DNA of 64,000 nucleotides from Trematomus loennbergii (lineage: Eukaryota; Chordata; Actinopteri; Perciformes; Nototheniidae), in assembly GCA_012861695.1 (NCBI GenBank), contig JAAOOA010000060.1:1171501-1235500 (forward strand), written 5' to 3'. The notes under the pieces were generated by a model. That model did not search any database, was not told the origin of the DNA, and saw only the letters and a list, made by a program, of their open reading frames with translations. Position 1 is the first letter of the stretch; each line of letters starts with the position of its first letter. A program made the position numbers and the translations under genes. Positions 1 to 13,124 of this stretch are shown in pieces.

Positions 1-2202
<2,202 letters not shown>

Positions 2203-2413
2203 CATGCCCCTGCCTCGATGTAAGAGAGACGTAAGCGGCGCCGCCTCTTAGCTCCGGAATCTTGCTTCTAGACCGACAATTTTTTGGAGCTGGAAACGAA
2301 CCGGATTCCGGAGCTAAGAGGCGGCGCCGTTGCGGTGTGAAGAGGAAAAACCGGTACTTTTCAGGCTCTAGCTCCGAGCCGGCCCTGAAAACGCGTTGGT
2401 GTGAAGGGGCATG
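2203..2413. mobile_element. Small inverted-repeat element (MITE-like)
   Basis: Its ends are a 9-bp inverted repeat, CATGCCCCT at 2203-2211 and AGGGGCATG at 2405-2413. Inside is a perfect 26-bp inverted repeat (2236-2261 against 2304-2329, starting CGGCGCCGCCTCTTAGCTCC) with a 42-bp spacer. This is the shape of a non-autonomous DNA transposon. No target duplication was resolved, so the superfamily is open. Confidence 0.5.
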
Positions 2414-2765
2414 AGGGACGTTTTGGCAGTGCTACACAATCAATGCAGTTACAGTACATTGTTTGAAATGAAAGCCCATCTGTTCTGAAAGATTTACATG
2501 AGATGGAAGACCGAAATCACATTGGCTATAGACAATCTAAATATCATACCGTAATATTATTTTTAGGGGAGGGATAAGATGAGACAATTTTTATTGAAAA
2601 TAATGCATCTATCACAAAGGGCCATTCAAATAGGACTTCTTAACTTGCCCCATCTCAGGGGTAAGTTGATCTGAGTCAAGGGTTAATTGAGCCATTTGGA
2701 GGTAAATAAACCAAATTACTTTTTCAATTTTACAACATTTCTTTGGAGTAAGGCCACGGAACTGC
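2414..2765. other. Anonymous DNA
   Basis: Nothing recognisable is seen here. Confidence 0.4.
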
Positions 2766-2998
2766 TCAGCAGTTTTTGGATCTGGTCTGAAGCCCCTTCT
2801 CTCTCCTGTGAAGACCCTCTTTCCTCTGCTGTTCCTTTGTACCTCCTGTTTTCACTTCCTCCCTCCTCTTTATGTCTCTACGCAGGGTTGACCTGTCAAC
2901 ATTTCTGTCTTTTGCCACTGCTCTGATGGATTCTCCAGCCTCTCCATCAGTGGCTCTCTCCATCTCCTCAGTCTTTCTCTTGGACTTTCTTGGCATGA
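2766..2998 (-). pseudogene. Pipsqueak-type HTH relic (pogo-like transposase N-terminus)
   Basis: The minus-strand frame starts MPRKSKRKTEE and continues with SIRAVAKDRNVDRSTLRRDIKRR. Short basic N-termini beginning MPRK followed by a helix-turn-helix of the form SIR-AAKE-x(4)-STLRR are typical of the Pipsqueak HTH found in pogo/Tigger-like (Tc1/mariner superfamily) transposases and their host-derived relatives, where it binds DNA. Only about 60 residues are open. The DDE catalytic domain that should follow is absent, so this is a 5' fragment. A second, frameshifted copy lies at 8585-8700. The motif match is by eye, so family assignment is moderate. Confidence 0.5.
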
Positions 2999-3539
2999 GA
3001 GCTTTTTTCTTTAATGATAAAAAGATAAAAAACGAATCCTACATTGAAATACCATGTTATACTACAGAGACGTATACCTTAACCCAGTGCCTCAAGGAGG
3101 ATGATATTGTCCGTATCACATTATAACAGTGTATTTATTTCAACCCGGTATCACGGCAAGACGTGAAAATGTGACGATTTACCACGCTGGGAGACCTGAA
3201 TATGTTACGATTTTGTCCCTTCAAACGTGACAGTTACACGGTATTGTTAACATGGCCCACCAGTGCAGAAATATCCAGATGTTGACAAGCAACATCTATA
3301 ACACACATTTTTGTGGAGAATACGAAGATTTTTTTCAGTTCTTGTCCAAGAAATGTATATATACTATGTATGTTACTGAAGAGGTTTTAGATTGGCCAGT
3401 GTCCATGTGAAGTTATCGTCATCTCTCGGCGTGAAAACAGTATTTCCCGTGTTATGGAGGTTTTTCCCTATCTTTATTCAAGAGCGTGTTCTTTCAATTT
3501 GAGAGCATAATTTATTGATTTCACGTTCAGATTTTGTAT
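2999..3539. other. Anonymous DNA
   Basis: No gene or clear repeat. The 3130-3480 part has no open frame of note. Confidence 0.4.
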
Positions 3540-3758
3540 TTCTTTCCCTCAAACCCTGTCCTCGCACTCAAATAGCGCCTGCTTGCGCTTAGATTTGCTC
3601 TGCTTCCGCTCAAACTGTACGCTTGCACTCAGATATATTGCTGCTTGCACAAATGTCCTGTTTTCCAGTTTAAAACCTTCTCCTCGCACTCAGGCTGCTT
3701 CTGTGTGCTCGTCAAATGTCTGCTCTCAGATTTCTGCTCTGCGCTTGGATTTTCTTTT
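3540..3758. repeat. Degenerate short tandem repeat (GCTTGCGCTCAGAT-like)
   Basis: Variants of the words GCTTGCGCTTAGAT, GCTTCCGCTCAAA, GCTTGCACTCAGAT and CTCGCACTCAGG recur at irregular 20-30 bp spacing. It directly abuts the left arm of the palindromic element at 3760. Confidence 0.55.
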
Positions 3759-3961
3759 TCATTTCAAAATCCCTCAACCAATAGGAGGCCAGGTGAAGTC
3801 TCCTTGCTGGCGCGTTCGCTTTACATATTAGTGTGTCTCGTAAGGGCGGTTAATCTTTAACCAGGTTTATAAACTCCCGCCCTCCACGGCTTTATTAAAT
3901 GTAGCCCTACTTCACTTGCTTTATTTACGACTTTTTATTTTAATGGTACTATTAACGTTAA

Positions 3962-5224
3962 AGGTGGGGTAGGTAAGTTTGAGAAACCGGCTCGAGATAC
4001 ACTTTTTGTTATATTCCATGGAATGCTCTTAACATCCCGATAGCAATGAATTAGTGATGTGTCGGTCGCGAATGAGCCGGCTCAAAGCGGCTCTTTTAAG
4101 TGAACGACGGAGCCGGCTCGCGCCCGCGAACGAGCCGTTTTTTTGTTTTTGTTATTTTTTGTTAAGTAATACAAGAAGACAGAATGATATGATGATCTCC
4201 GCGCTACAGCTGCTCCGTGCATGCATGCAGTGGCATGTAATATCCAAGGATTAGAGACTGTTGGATGCTGCTGTTTTGAGCATTGCAATACATTTATTTG
4301 TATTATGTTTTTTTATGATTAGAGACGGTTGGATGCTGCTGTACTGAGCATTGCAATATATTTATTTTCACTATGTTATTTATTTTGATTATCCTTGGGC
4401 TCAGCAAAGATTTGATGTCAGCTGTTGCTGTCTTTTTTTCTATAGTTAATACTGAAATAGAGCCCTGCTGTTTTGTCAGGGCCTTTTCTTTAAATATAAT
4501 TTTAAAATGTCGATACAGTAGCCCCTTTTTTTAAATGTCTATGCTTAAGTTTTTATAGGTGTTGCTATCTGCTTTGTGTAGCGTGGTTCTACAAGCAAGT
4601 CTGTGCATTCATTGGGTGGTATCAGAGAGATACAAGGGTCTGTACATGCAATGAAAACAATTGGCCACATGCAGCAAATAATTGATATTAAACATGTAAT
4701 TTTTACTTTTGAATACTTCAGTACAAAGGATGTATTGAATAATTTAAGTGATATGTGTACACATATAAATCATTAGTCAAAACAGGGCTACATTTGATTG
4801 AATTATAAAAGGTATAATATGTGGTAAACTGAAGAGCCGTTTGGGAGCTGAAAGAGCCGGCTCTTCTTGGTGAGCCGAGCCAAATGATCCGGCTCACCAA
4901 GAAGAGCCGGAATTCCCATCACTACAATGAATATCTTAAGTGCTTTGACAAAAAATCCATAAAGCAATTTCATCTGTGGAAGCCGTAGCGCTGTAAAAAG
5001 CACGACCAATCATTTTAGCCGGCCCGGCTAAAATAACTGGATGGCCTACCTGCCTGTCAGCCTTCCATCTGTGCACAAACTTATCTCGTGCCCTCATTGG
5101 TCATGTGCGCGTTCGTGTGTGTTGGAGGAGGGGCTCTGTAAGGAAGTGGCAGATTTTTTCCGGCTGTGTATTTTCAAATTCTAGCGATCTCGAGCTGGTT
5201 TCGCCAAAATTACCAACCCCACCT
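3962..5224. mobile_element. TTAA-flanked DNA transposon (Kolobok/piggyBac-type MITE) nested in the palindrome
   Basis: Its terminal inverted repeats of about 37 bp start AGGTGGGGTAGGTAAGTTTG at 3962 and end as the reverse complement at 5224. The left flank is TTAA (3958-3961) and the right flank TCAA (5225-5228), a once-mutated TTAA duplication. The opposite palindrome arm near 5730 carries the unfilled site with one TTAA. TTAA targets are used by Kolobok and piggyBac; the ends alone do not decide between them. After removing the nested hAT, only about 380 bp remain, so it is non-autonomous. Confidence 0.8.
4052..4924. mobile_element. Non-autonomous hAT element, copy 1
   Basis: An exact 8-bp target duplication CAATGAAT flanks it (4044-4051 and 4925-4932). 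The ends TAGTGATG and CATCACTA are inverted, followed by subterminal GAGCCGGCTC words. Both are hallmarks of hAT transposons. An internal stretch near 4250-4380 (GGTTGGATGCTGCTG) is tandemly duplicated. No transposase frame is present, so it depends on an autonomous relative. A close copy lies at 38314-39152 with a different duplication. Confidence 0.9.
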
Positions 5225-5954
5225 TCAACTTTGCTTCCTGCAAATTAATTTGGTAGTCATATTTGCAGCACATCTATGATAATAACTGGCTTTCAAGTGT
5301 TGTACATTACGTGAACACTGTTGCTAGGCAACTGACAACAAAATGTGTTTCTTTTTTCGTTACGTTATTTCAATGTTTAGGAATGGGGAAATATAATAAA
5401 AGAAAAAAATGTTTCTTCATGTAATTTTTTATTTAAGATCGTATGTTGCCCTCACTACATTTTCTTCAGAGAAATGCACAATACATTGTGTAACATGAAC
5501 TGTACCTATACTTAGTGAGGGCAACATGTGATCTTAAATAAAAAATTACATGAAGAAAAATTATATTTCCCCATTCCTAAACAATGAAATAACTAAGAAC
5601 AAAAGAAACACATTCTGTTGTCAGTTGCCTAGCAACAGTGTTCACGTAATGTACAACACTTGAAAGCCAGTTATTATCATAGATGTGCCGCAAATATGAC
5701 TACCAAATTAATTTGCAGGAAGTAAAGTTAACGTTAATAGTACCATTAAAATAAAAAGTCGTAAATAAAGCCAAGTAAAGTAGGCTACATTTAATAAAGC
5801 CGTGGAGGGCGGGAGTTTATATATTGGTTGAGGGATTTTGAAATGGATGTTGCACAAAAAATCCAGCAGCTCCAAAGGGGCGTGGTTGGCTCCAGAGGGG
5901 CGTGGCCAGCAGCTTGGTTACATTTAAAGGGCCAGACCGAGAATCAGCACTTAA

Positions 5955-7100
5955 CCTGTTACGCACCGTCCCCCCGGTACCGGGCGGATAAACGCGTCAT
6001 TTGCAGGAAACAACGTCTAAGGAATCTTAATATTTAATAAACTATGAATGTTTTATATTCATGTAACGGGAAGAAACTCAGCTAACTGATCTTTTTAATT
6101 TTTTTTTCCAAAAAAACCCACAATGCTAACACTCAGCCTTTGAATTAGCCACGAGCGAAAAAATGTAACCTATCTCTGCACCTAAACTCACTCCTAACTC
6201 CCTTATTACTTATCCTAGATGCACAGCCAACCCATCGATTAGCATCAGCTGGAGACACAGAATCTAGGGTGCCCACCTCAACACTCAGTGATAAACATTT
6301 GCGACGCTAAACGAAAGCGTACATCATAACATGTGGAGCTAGGTAGCTAGAAACGCTAACATGGCTTACCTTGGTCAAAACTGGTCTTCAATGGCATTAA
6401 AACGATGCTGCAGTTAATCCATAGGTTAATCCAATGTGTCTGTGTCCTCTTTGAAATTATTTCTGATAATCCATAAGCAATAAAACTGCTTTTCGTTTCC
6501 AAATGTCAGAGCTAGAGATAGGTCCACTCTGACGCAAAATTACATGCGTGCAGCCCCCACCTTTCTCTTCACAACGTGTGTGTGGGGGCCTCCCCTTCGA
6601 TTCTATTGGCTCTAACGGTCAGAAAGAGGTGTCAACCATCAAAATCAACCAAGGGGGGCCAGAGATATGGAAAAAAAAACATTTTCACCCAAATCACCTC
6701 AGAGGTGGGGTGGTTTTGGCTAAACCTCTCTAAAAAGGTCAAATGTCACTTGTTTTGCATCAATCTTGATACAGGGTACTTATTATATGTTGTACTTTGG
6801 ATTCCTAAAGCTTTTAGTCTACTAACCCATCATCCAAGGGTAGTTTTCACTATCTGTAAAAAAGAATTTTTGGACGGACACTATAATTTACAGTTTTTAC
6901 TATGTAAAATCTGAATTTTCTTTAAAATAAAAAACATCTATATTGATTCTGACACTTCTACATCCAACTCACAGATGTAACCTTGCTTTGATAAAATACA
7001 TTATTCATATAACCCTTTTAGAAGTTAAGTTGTAGTCATTTGTTTTGGGCATGTCATTTTCGAGCCTGAAACATGAAAAACAGGCTTGGTGCTTAACAGG
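5955..7100. mobile_element. TTAA-flanked DNA transposon, 1.15 kb
   Basis: 13-bp inverted ends CCTGTTACGCACC (5955) and GGTGCTTAACAGG (7088-7100) match at 12 of 13 positions and are each flanked by TTAA (5951-5954, 7101-7104). The ends fit piggyBac- or Kolobok-type elements. Internal frames show no transposase motif, so it appears non-autonomous. Confidence 0.75.
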
Positions 7101-7104
7101 TTAA

Positions 7105-7760
7105 AGGTCCCATGTCATGGCTATTTCTACTGATCATAATTCCATTGTTGAGGTATACTAGAATAGATTTATATTGTGCAATTTTCCAAACTCACATTGG
7201 TTTCTCATCCAGCATCTCTGTAAAGTATGTGTATTCACTCTCTGTCCTACACGGCTTGTTGGAGCTCCTGCCCCCCCCCCCCCTTCCCTGTGAGCCCAGT
7301 GTGCTCTGATTGGTCAGCTCGCCCACTCAGTTTTGATGAGTCCACCACCGTTACAGCGGAACATCAGTATGTGTTACAATGGCGTGTGTTAGCAACCAGA
7401 AAATGACACCAGTAATGACTAACAGATGAGAATGCTGCGTGGGGTCTGGGTGCCGTGTTGGCGGGACGTTGCGAGGCTCGCCGCTGCGAGGAGCGGACAG
7501 TGTGAGCTGGCTTACTGGTGTTGTTTCCTGGTTGCTGCGTGGGCTCGGCGAGACAGCGAGACACAGCAAAACCCAGCCGAAACCAGCCGAGCACACACAC
7601 ACACCTACAGCCTCGCCGCGTCCCGCCATCTCAGGCTGAGAAATCCCCGGAAAGGAAAAAGGACAAGGACATCACTCTGTTGGAGGGGCAAAGGAGTCTG
7701 GTGGGATTATTTTCGCCGCCAGCAAAGCGCATTCCTTTGACGAAAAAAAACAAAACACTG
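7105..7760 (+). mobile_element. 5' end of a second TTAA-type element
   Basis: Starts TTAAAGGTCCCATGTCATGG, using the same TTAA that ends the preceding element. A start of the form TTAAAGGTCCCATG is, from memory, common in teleost repeats. The interior is GC-rich with a 14-base C run at 7270-7283 and CCAAT-like words. No matching right end was found, so it is probably truncated, and the 3' limit given is approximate. Confidence 0.5.
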
Positions 7761-7919
7761 CCGCATCTTCCAAGGACCATGCCAGGAGGGGTGTCCCTGT
7801 CGGTGTCCCTGCCCCTGACATTTAATCTTTTGATTCGCGTTCACCAACACGATTTTCCCTTTTTTTTGTCACACAGAACGATTTTAAACGCAATGTATTT
7901 CTATTGGTAGTATGTTTTG

Positions 7920-8560
7920 TGCCTGCACCACGTCTTTTTGGGTTAGGATTAAGGAAACTGGGTACCTCAGTGGGAGCATTTTGCTGGTGAACCTTTTACC
8001 AACTTGGGGTGCCTTCCAGGTTCCGTGGCATGGCGAAAAAGAAAAAAAAAGAAAAATGTAACACGCTAGTTAGTCAGTGATTGAGAAGGTAACGCTAGCT
8101 TTGGTTTTGGCATTACAACACTTCAGTGTGTATGTTGGCTCTGTACCGGTTGTGGTCTTTACGGATCACAACCCGTTAACCTTTCTGAGTTCTCTACAGT
8201 CCCCTAACCAAAGGCTGATTCACTGGGCCCTGATGCTCCAGTCCTATAATTTGGACATTCGCCATATCAAGGGGAGGGACAATGTGGTGGCGGATGCATT
8301 GTCTCGGGCCCCGGTGAGTAATGCCCTATTAGTGTATATTTATGTAGCCGATATCTTCCAGTGTCCTGTTTTTTTTTTCTCGTTGTTGTGGGCATTATGT
8401 TCTTCAAGGTTGTGCAGTGGATTGTACTTTGTAATGTATTTCGTACAAAATGGCATAAGAATGATTAATTTAGGCGCCAGGGTTCCGTTGGGGACTGTGA
8501 CGGCCCCAGAGCCTGTGGCCGTTAGTGGTGTGTGTGTGTTGCAGGTCCTTTGATGGGGGT
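7920..8560 (+). mobile_element. Ty3/gypsy retrotransposon fragment with LTR-like end
   Basis: It contains the RNase H relic at 8068-8320. About 180 bp downstream lies a TGTGACGGCCCCAGAGCC word at 8496 that looks like an LTR start. Most of gag, reverse transcriptase and integrase is missing. Limits are approximate. Confidence 0.55.
8068..8320 (+). pseudogene. Ty3/gypsy RNase H domain, C-terminal fragment
   Basis: The frame encodes EKVTLALVLALQHFSVYVG, then VFTDHNPLTFL, then RLIHWALMLQSYNLDIRHIKGRDNVVADALSRAP. This order is characteristic of the gypsy pol RNase H, where TDH.PL.FL and the closing ADALSR motif mark the end of the domain. The first catalytic aspartate strand and all of the reverse transcriptase are missing upstream, and the integrase is missing downstream, so it is a dead fragment. 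The retained TDH aspartate and the EKE-like segment are part of the RNA-degrading active site in intact relatives. Confidence 0.85.
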
Positions 8561-8584
8561 GGAGCTGAGGAGACAATCATATCC

Positions 8585-8700
8585 TCATGCCTGTCAATAT
8601 TTCTGTCTTTTGCCACTGCTCTGATGGATTTTCCAGCCTCTCCATCAGTGGCTCGCTCTCCATCTCCTCAGTCTTTCTCTTGGACTTTTTTTAGCATGAT
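8585..8700 (-). pseudogene. Second Pipsqueak-HTH relic
   Basis: Near-identical over about 110 bp to 2890-2998, encoding GEAGKSIRAVAKDRNID on the minus strand, but with the N-terminal part out of frame. It is the same fragment family as the first copy, in the same orientation, about 5.7 kb away. Confidence 0.5.
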
Positions 8701-8990
8701 GGCTTTTCTACAATGTTTAAAACATAAAAACAGATACATTCACTTTGACACAACAGTTATTTTACCTGACATGTTGAAAATGTACTTTGACAAGCCAAAC
8801 ATGGTTTATTTATTTTATACAAAAAACCACATTTACCACCATGTGCTTCTCTCCATCATAGCCAAATAGAAGTGATGGGTGCTTCCTGAATTTAAGGTCA
8901 CATGACAACAAATGTGCACAGTTGCACACAGTCGTTTTTACAACCTTCCACAAACTATATTTTAAAAGCCTAATACTTTTTAAAATATTG

Positions 8991-9434
8991 TCATTGGTAA
9001 CCAGTTACCAGGCAGTACTTTAGTAAGTTTAATTTCACAGATATCTGTTACGGATCTTCGACAAAACGTTCACATGTAAGAGGTTTATCTCTCATTCAGA
9101 ACAATGGAAACCTTTGATCTCTGCACACCTCGTTAGCTCAAATATAAACACCTGTGTCATGGAACACGATAATGTCACATTGAGGTTTGGTAACGATGCA
9201 GCCATCAACGCATCTAAGCGTATTATGGGGTGTCATCAAATGCCGTTGCCATGGCGACAGACCACTCGCCATGAAGCATGATGTCGCTGTAAGTCCAATG
9301 GACACGGTCCGATCGTCCCTCAAACTTCGCTTGTATATCACCGGTCCATGCCTCAACAGCTCTACGCCAAATCTGAGATTTCTACATGTGCCGTTACTCA
9401 TTGGTAACCAGTTACCAGGCAGTACTTTAGTAAG
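8991..9434. repeat. X-box repeat family copy A, bracketed by a 37-bp direct repeat
   Basis: An exact 37-bp direct repeat (TCATTGGTAACCAGTTACCA...) occupies 8991-9027 and 9398-9434. The 370 bp between them match 11990-12345 closely. The unit carries GTTGCCATGGCGAC at 9245-9258, a near-palindromic match to the RFX X-box. No coding sequence is seen. The family is not one I can name. Confidence 0.8.
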
Positions 9435-10537
9435 AGTGAAAACACTGGTCAAAAACAAGATAAGGCATAATGAACACTTCAAACATGCTCAGATCATCAT
9501 CAGGTTTACATAGTTATAAAGATGGATTCCATTCACAACAGAACTACTTTAAAGAGTTTCAGAAATGTTTAAATAAAGAACCACAGCCATGCCTCAACAT
9601 TCATCATTCATACTGTACATATTTTAAATCCAGCCTTAAGGTGTAAGCATTTGGTTATTACGCTACCCACACATGGATTAGTTTCCGGGCTTTGGCTGAG
9701 ATGGGATGGAACACAAATTCCTGGAAACTCACTTTTTATTGCATATTTGGATTTTCCAACACTTTACTGAGAATATGGATGAACATAAAACAAAAAAGAC
9801 AATACAAACTGTTAAAACACTAAAAGGAAATAATAATTGCTTTAATTCTAAATAAATTGGTTTAATGAAACCAAAATTAAAGCTCTTCCCATCCATTAAA
9901 CTGACACGCAACAGTCAAGGTTCTTCTTTAATATAATGCTTTTTTATGCCTAATATTAAAGGGGCTGCTAGTCTTTATGTGTATTCATGTTGCATTTCAT
10001 CTTTATTTCTCTGTTATTCTTTGGTTAAACCCTCTGTGTCAGCCTCATTAAAATCAATCAAATATTGAAGTAACAAGATGCACACTGACACTGCAGGCAA
10101 TATAACGTGGGATATGGTTATAGCTTTACATAAATAAATCTGACAACAAGAGATTGTTTAAAAATGTATATTATAAAGTATTCACTTAGTCTATGTTTAC
10201 CTGCTGCGCCCATCAGTGTAGAAAGATGTAGACAGTTAAGCACATTCTGATTATGGAAAAATTCAATAAGAATTACATTTTCTCAGCATTATGACTCTCT
10301 CAGTCAGACACATTTCACAGCAGCTCGATCTCAGACTGTGATACAAAAACAGTGTACTGCAGTATATGTAGTACAGATACCTGAGATATATGTACACTTG
10401 TGTCCTATATCATAAATTCAGACATGATTTATAAATATGTACTCAAAATGTAATTCGAGCAAGCAAAATATACTAATAACACAATTATTGTGGCCTTTTT
10501 TCCGTAATTTTTCTGTATACTTTTATTTTATCTGTAT
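9435..10537. other. Anonymous AT-rich DNA
   Basis: No gene recognised. Only short frames lacking known motifs are present. Confidence 0.4.
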
Positions 10538-11152
10538 CAGAGTTCCCGTTAGCCGGTAATTACCGGACTATGATCAGTAAAATATGCTGAAGACCGACAA
10601 ATCTAAATCTCTCCGGTCAAAGTGTCCGGTCAAAATAATTTCCCCTTAGCGCAATACCGCATCAGTTGCGCCACTTATGTCACTTGATTGTGCGTTGATC
10701 TGTTGGTAATACCTCGGGGTTCCGGTGGGCATGTAAACAAATGCATAATGCTGCGCTATACTTTGCGGCCTCACCCGGTTGCATAGCGACGCTTATTGTT
10801 TAGGTGTCTTTTAATAAGCAGGTAGTCATATCATTAGCTAGAACTAGCTAGATCTGATCAATATGGACATCAACGCGAGTAAAATCTAATCTGACGGGAG
10901 AGAGAGATCAGCTGCTGCTGACGAGTCGACACGCAGCTCTGCATGATCCCCTGCAGCGGCGAGCAGAGCAAAACACACTTCAGGTTAGAACATCACACGT
11001 AGCTATTTGAATTACCTCTTAAACTACCTAAACTAGTTATAGATATGTTTAGTTTTACTGTCGGGTCACTCATTACTGGATCCGCGAGCTGCATGATACT
11101 GGCGGGCTGTCAGGAGAGGGAGAGCGCTCCGTTTATTATTCCCGTGTTATTT
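10538..11152 (+). mobile_element. Probable hAT 5' end
   Basis: Starts CAGAGTTCCCGTTAGCCGG, with a 14-bp palindrome CCGGTAATTACCGG at 10553-10566. CAGNG-type starts with a subterminal palindrome fit hAT ends. A short frame MDINAS begins at 10863. No right end with matching inverted repeat was found. A related stretch (AACCTAAACTAGTTATA) recurs near 47548. The 3' limit is set by the start of the next repeat. Confidence 0.4.
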
Positions 11153-11870
11153 AGTGGGAATGCTGATACAGCATTCCAACTATATGTTATGCTACGGACA
11201 AAATTCGTATTATTATTCCATCCAATTATTTTGGCCCCCTTCTCCTCCCACATTCAACATCGCAGAAACTCCGTTCAAACATCAAAACGTTCAACTCGGT
11301 CGGGAATCGATGGCTATTACTTTTATCATTCATAACTTTCATAATTCCAGAGATACATCCCATAATACATCACATTTTTAACCATTGAAGTCAATGGAGA
11401 AATTCTTCCGACTTCAACAAATCTTCATGCGACTTCAACTGCTAACTGTTCATTCATACTTTCACTCAGAAACCTCATTCCAACTTTAAAATGTTACACA
11501 TCTTTCTGTCATTATTCGTGTAACACAACTTTTAAATCGGATTCTTACTTTTAGAGATATTAAACATTGTTCAGACCTTGGTAAAGAGGCTTTCTTCAGA
11601 TTGTAACATTAACTAGAGTGCGTGATGTCACAGCTAGAGTGGAGGAAATCTTGAAATTTGCCTTCATATATATTTTTTAAACTGCCATAATTCCCAAACC
11701 CTACATTCCTGAGACATCATTTTTCAAACGTTGGAAAACATCTCGTAGCTTGAAAAATGACAAATAATTAAGCAAAATAATTAAACAAAATGCCTCTTGA
11801 GGGCATGAAGTGACAAAAACTTTCAACATGCCACCATTAAAGCGATTGTAATTTCAGGCTGATATTTCCT
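11153..11870. repeat. Unclassified interspersed repeat, copy 1
   Basis: Begins AGTGGGAATGCTGATACAGC, a stem-loop GGAATGCTG-ATA-CAGCATTCC. It is closely matched over about 720 bp by 35056-35786. No coding domain is visible. A stem-loop terminus would be compatible with several non-autonomous classes, including Helitron-related elements, but the CTRR end was not found. Confidence 0.75.
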
Positions 11871-11984
11871 CACGGTAGCAGCCGCACACCTTTAGTTAAA
11901 CTGCCAAAAAGGCCACATTATTAACCCGAAAGTACACAAAAATTACACTTCAGATACTCAACTTCCTTGACATGCTTCATGTTT

Positions 11985-12643
11985 TGAAATGTCACAGATA
12001 TCTGTTACGGTTCTTCGACAAAACGTTCACATGTAAGAGGTTTATCTCTCATTCAGAACAATGGAAACCATTGATCTCTGCACACCTCGTTAGCTCAAAT
12101 ATAAACACCTGTGTCATGGAACACGATAATGTCACATTGACAGGTTTGGTAACGATGCAGCCATCAACGCATCTAAGCGTATTATGGGGTGTCATCAAAT
12201 GTCGTTGCCATGGCGACAGACCACTCGCCATGAAGCATGATGTCGCTGTAAGTCCAATGGACACGGTCCGATCGTCCCTCAAACTTCGCTTGTATATCAC
12301 CGGTCCATGCCTCAACAGCTCTACGCCAAATCTGAGATCTCAACATGTGCCGTTTCCATGGAAACGCATCCCTCGCCATAAAACACGATGTTGTCGTGAT
12401 ACCTATGCAAATGGTCTAAAACAGCACCAGACTTCAGATAATGGTTAATGGTCCGGCCCTCAACAGCTCTATGTCAATTATGGGGTGTCATCATTTGCCG
12501 TTACCATGGAAACGCATCCCTCGCCATGAAACACGATGTCGCTTTAACTCCAATGGACACGGTCCGATCGCCCCAAACTTCGCTTGTATATCACCAGTCC
12601 ATGCCTCAACAGCTCTACATCAAATCTGAGATCTCATCAAAGT
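11985..12643. repeat. X-box repeat family copy B: 148-bp tandem units
   Basis: After a unit shared with copy A, degenerate units repeat with exactly 148-bp spacing. Each carries a 14-bp palindrome-like box: GTTGCCATGGCGAC (12204), GTTTCCATGGAAAC (12352) and GTTACCATGGAAAC (12500). Flanking words such as CCTCAACAGCTCTACG and ATTATGGGGTGTCATCA also recur in register. Confidence 0.85.
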
Positions 12644-12963
12644 CAAACCTTTGCAATCTTAGTGCCCATCTGATGAGGCGGCTGGAGGTTTTGGTGGATG
12701 ACAGAACCCATTTCAAAGCAGAATGATCTGTAATGACTGTAAATAGCTTTAGTTCCAGGTAATGTTGCCATCTCTCCAAAGCCCAAATTATTGCAAGGCA
12801 CTCCTTCTCTGTGACAGAGTAGTTCCTTTCAGCTCTGTTTAGGGTTCTGCAGGCATAGACGAGAACTATTGCTGTCCCAGCTTCCGTTTTCTGAGTCAAC
12901 ACCGCTCCAAGACCTATACCACTTGCATCTGTATAGACAAAAAAGTAACCTCCTGGAGTCAGT
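12612..12963 (-). pseudogene. Ty3/gypsy RNase H domain
   Basis: The minus-strand frame reads [19 protein letters not shown], then [20 protein letters not shown], then [15 protein letters not shown] and [17 protein letters not shown]. These are the ordered RNase H motifs of gypsy pol, including the aspartate of TDAS, the glutamate of TEKE and the aspartate of TDHS. The nucleotides remain open over about 115 codons. It is truncated at both sides: no reverse transcriptase upstream and no integrase downstream. It overlaps the end of X-box copy B and abuts a gag fragment on the opposite strand, so the block is rearranged. Confidence 0.88.
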
Positions 12964-12965
12964 TT

Positions 12966-13124
12966 GAGACCGTTTTCCTTGCAGCTTTCCTCTCAGAAGA
13001 TTATGAGGACGAGCTAGCTGAACGAGTAAGAACAAGAAGTCAAAAGGAGAATGAACCCATCAGAGATTTGCTTTCTCTTATAGAGCTCTTTGGAACCCCT
13101 CTCTCACAGAAGTCAGCATTGTGA
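12966..13124 (+). pseudogene. Retrotransposon gag fragment
   Basis: The plus-strand frame [25 protein letters not shown] is followed by ENEPIRDLLSLIEL. This resembles the capsid segment of gypsy-type gag ([26 protein letters not shown]). Gag forms the virus-like particle in intact elements. Only about 50 residues remain, with a probable frameshift before the stop at 13122, and it faces away from the adjacent RNase H. It probably derives from a different copy or an inversion. Confidence 0.6.

Larger units (their letters stand above)
3760..5845. mobile_element. Palindromic element with long inverted arms, split by nested insertions
   Basis: The left arm is in two parts, 3760-3960 and 5225-5456. 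The right arm is 5515-5845 in reverse complement. The arms meet across a loop of about 58 bp at 5457-5514. The outer word CATTTCAAAATCCCTCAACC at 3760 is mirrored at 5826-5845, and the inner arm beginning CTTCCTGCAAATTAATTTGG near 5235 is mirrored near 5710. The right arm lacks about 85 bp present at 3783-3867. The right arm also preserves the uninterrupted sequence into which the TTAA element at 3962 inserted. No coding capacity is visible. Confidence 0.75.

Noticed and set aside
7426..7910. Overlapping GC-rich frames of 66-130 codons
   Set aside because: They lie in the interior of a TTAA-type repeat and contain no conserved motif.
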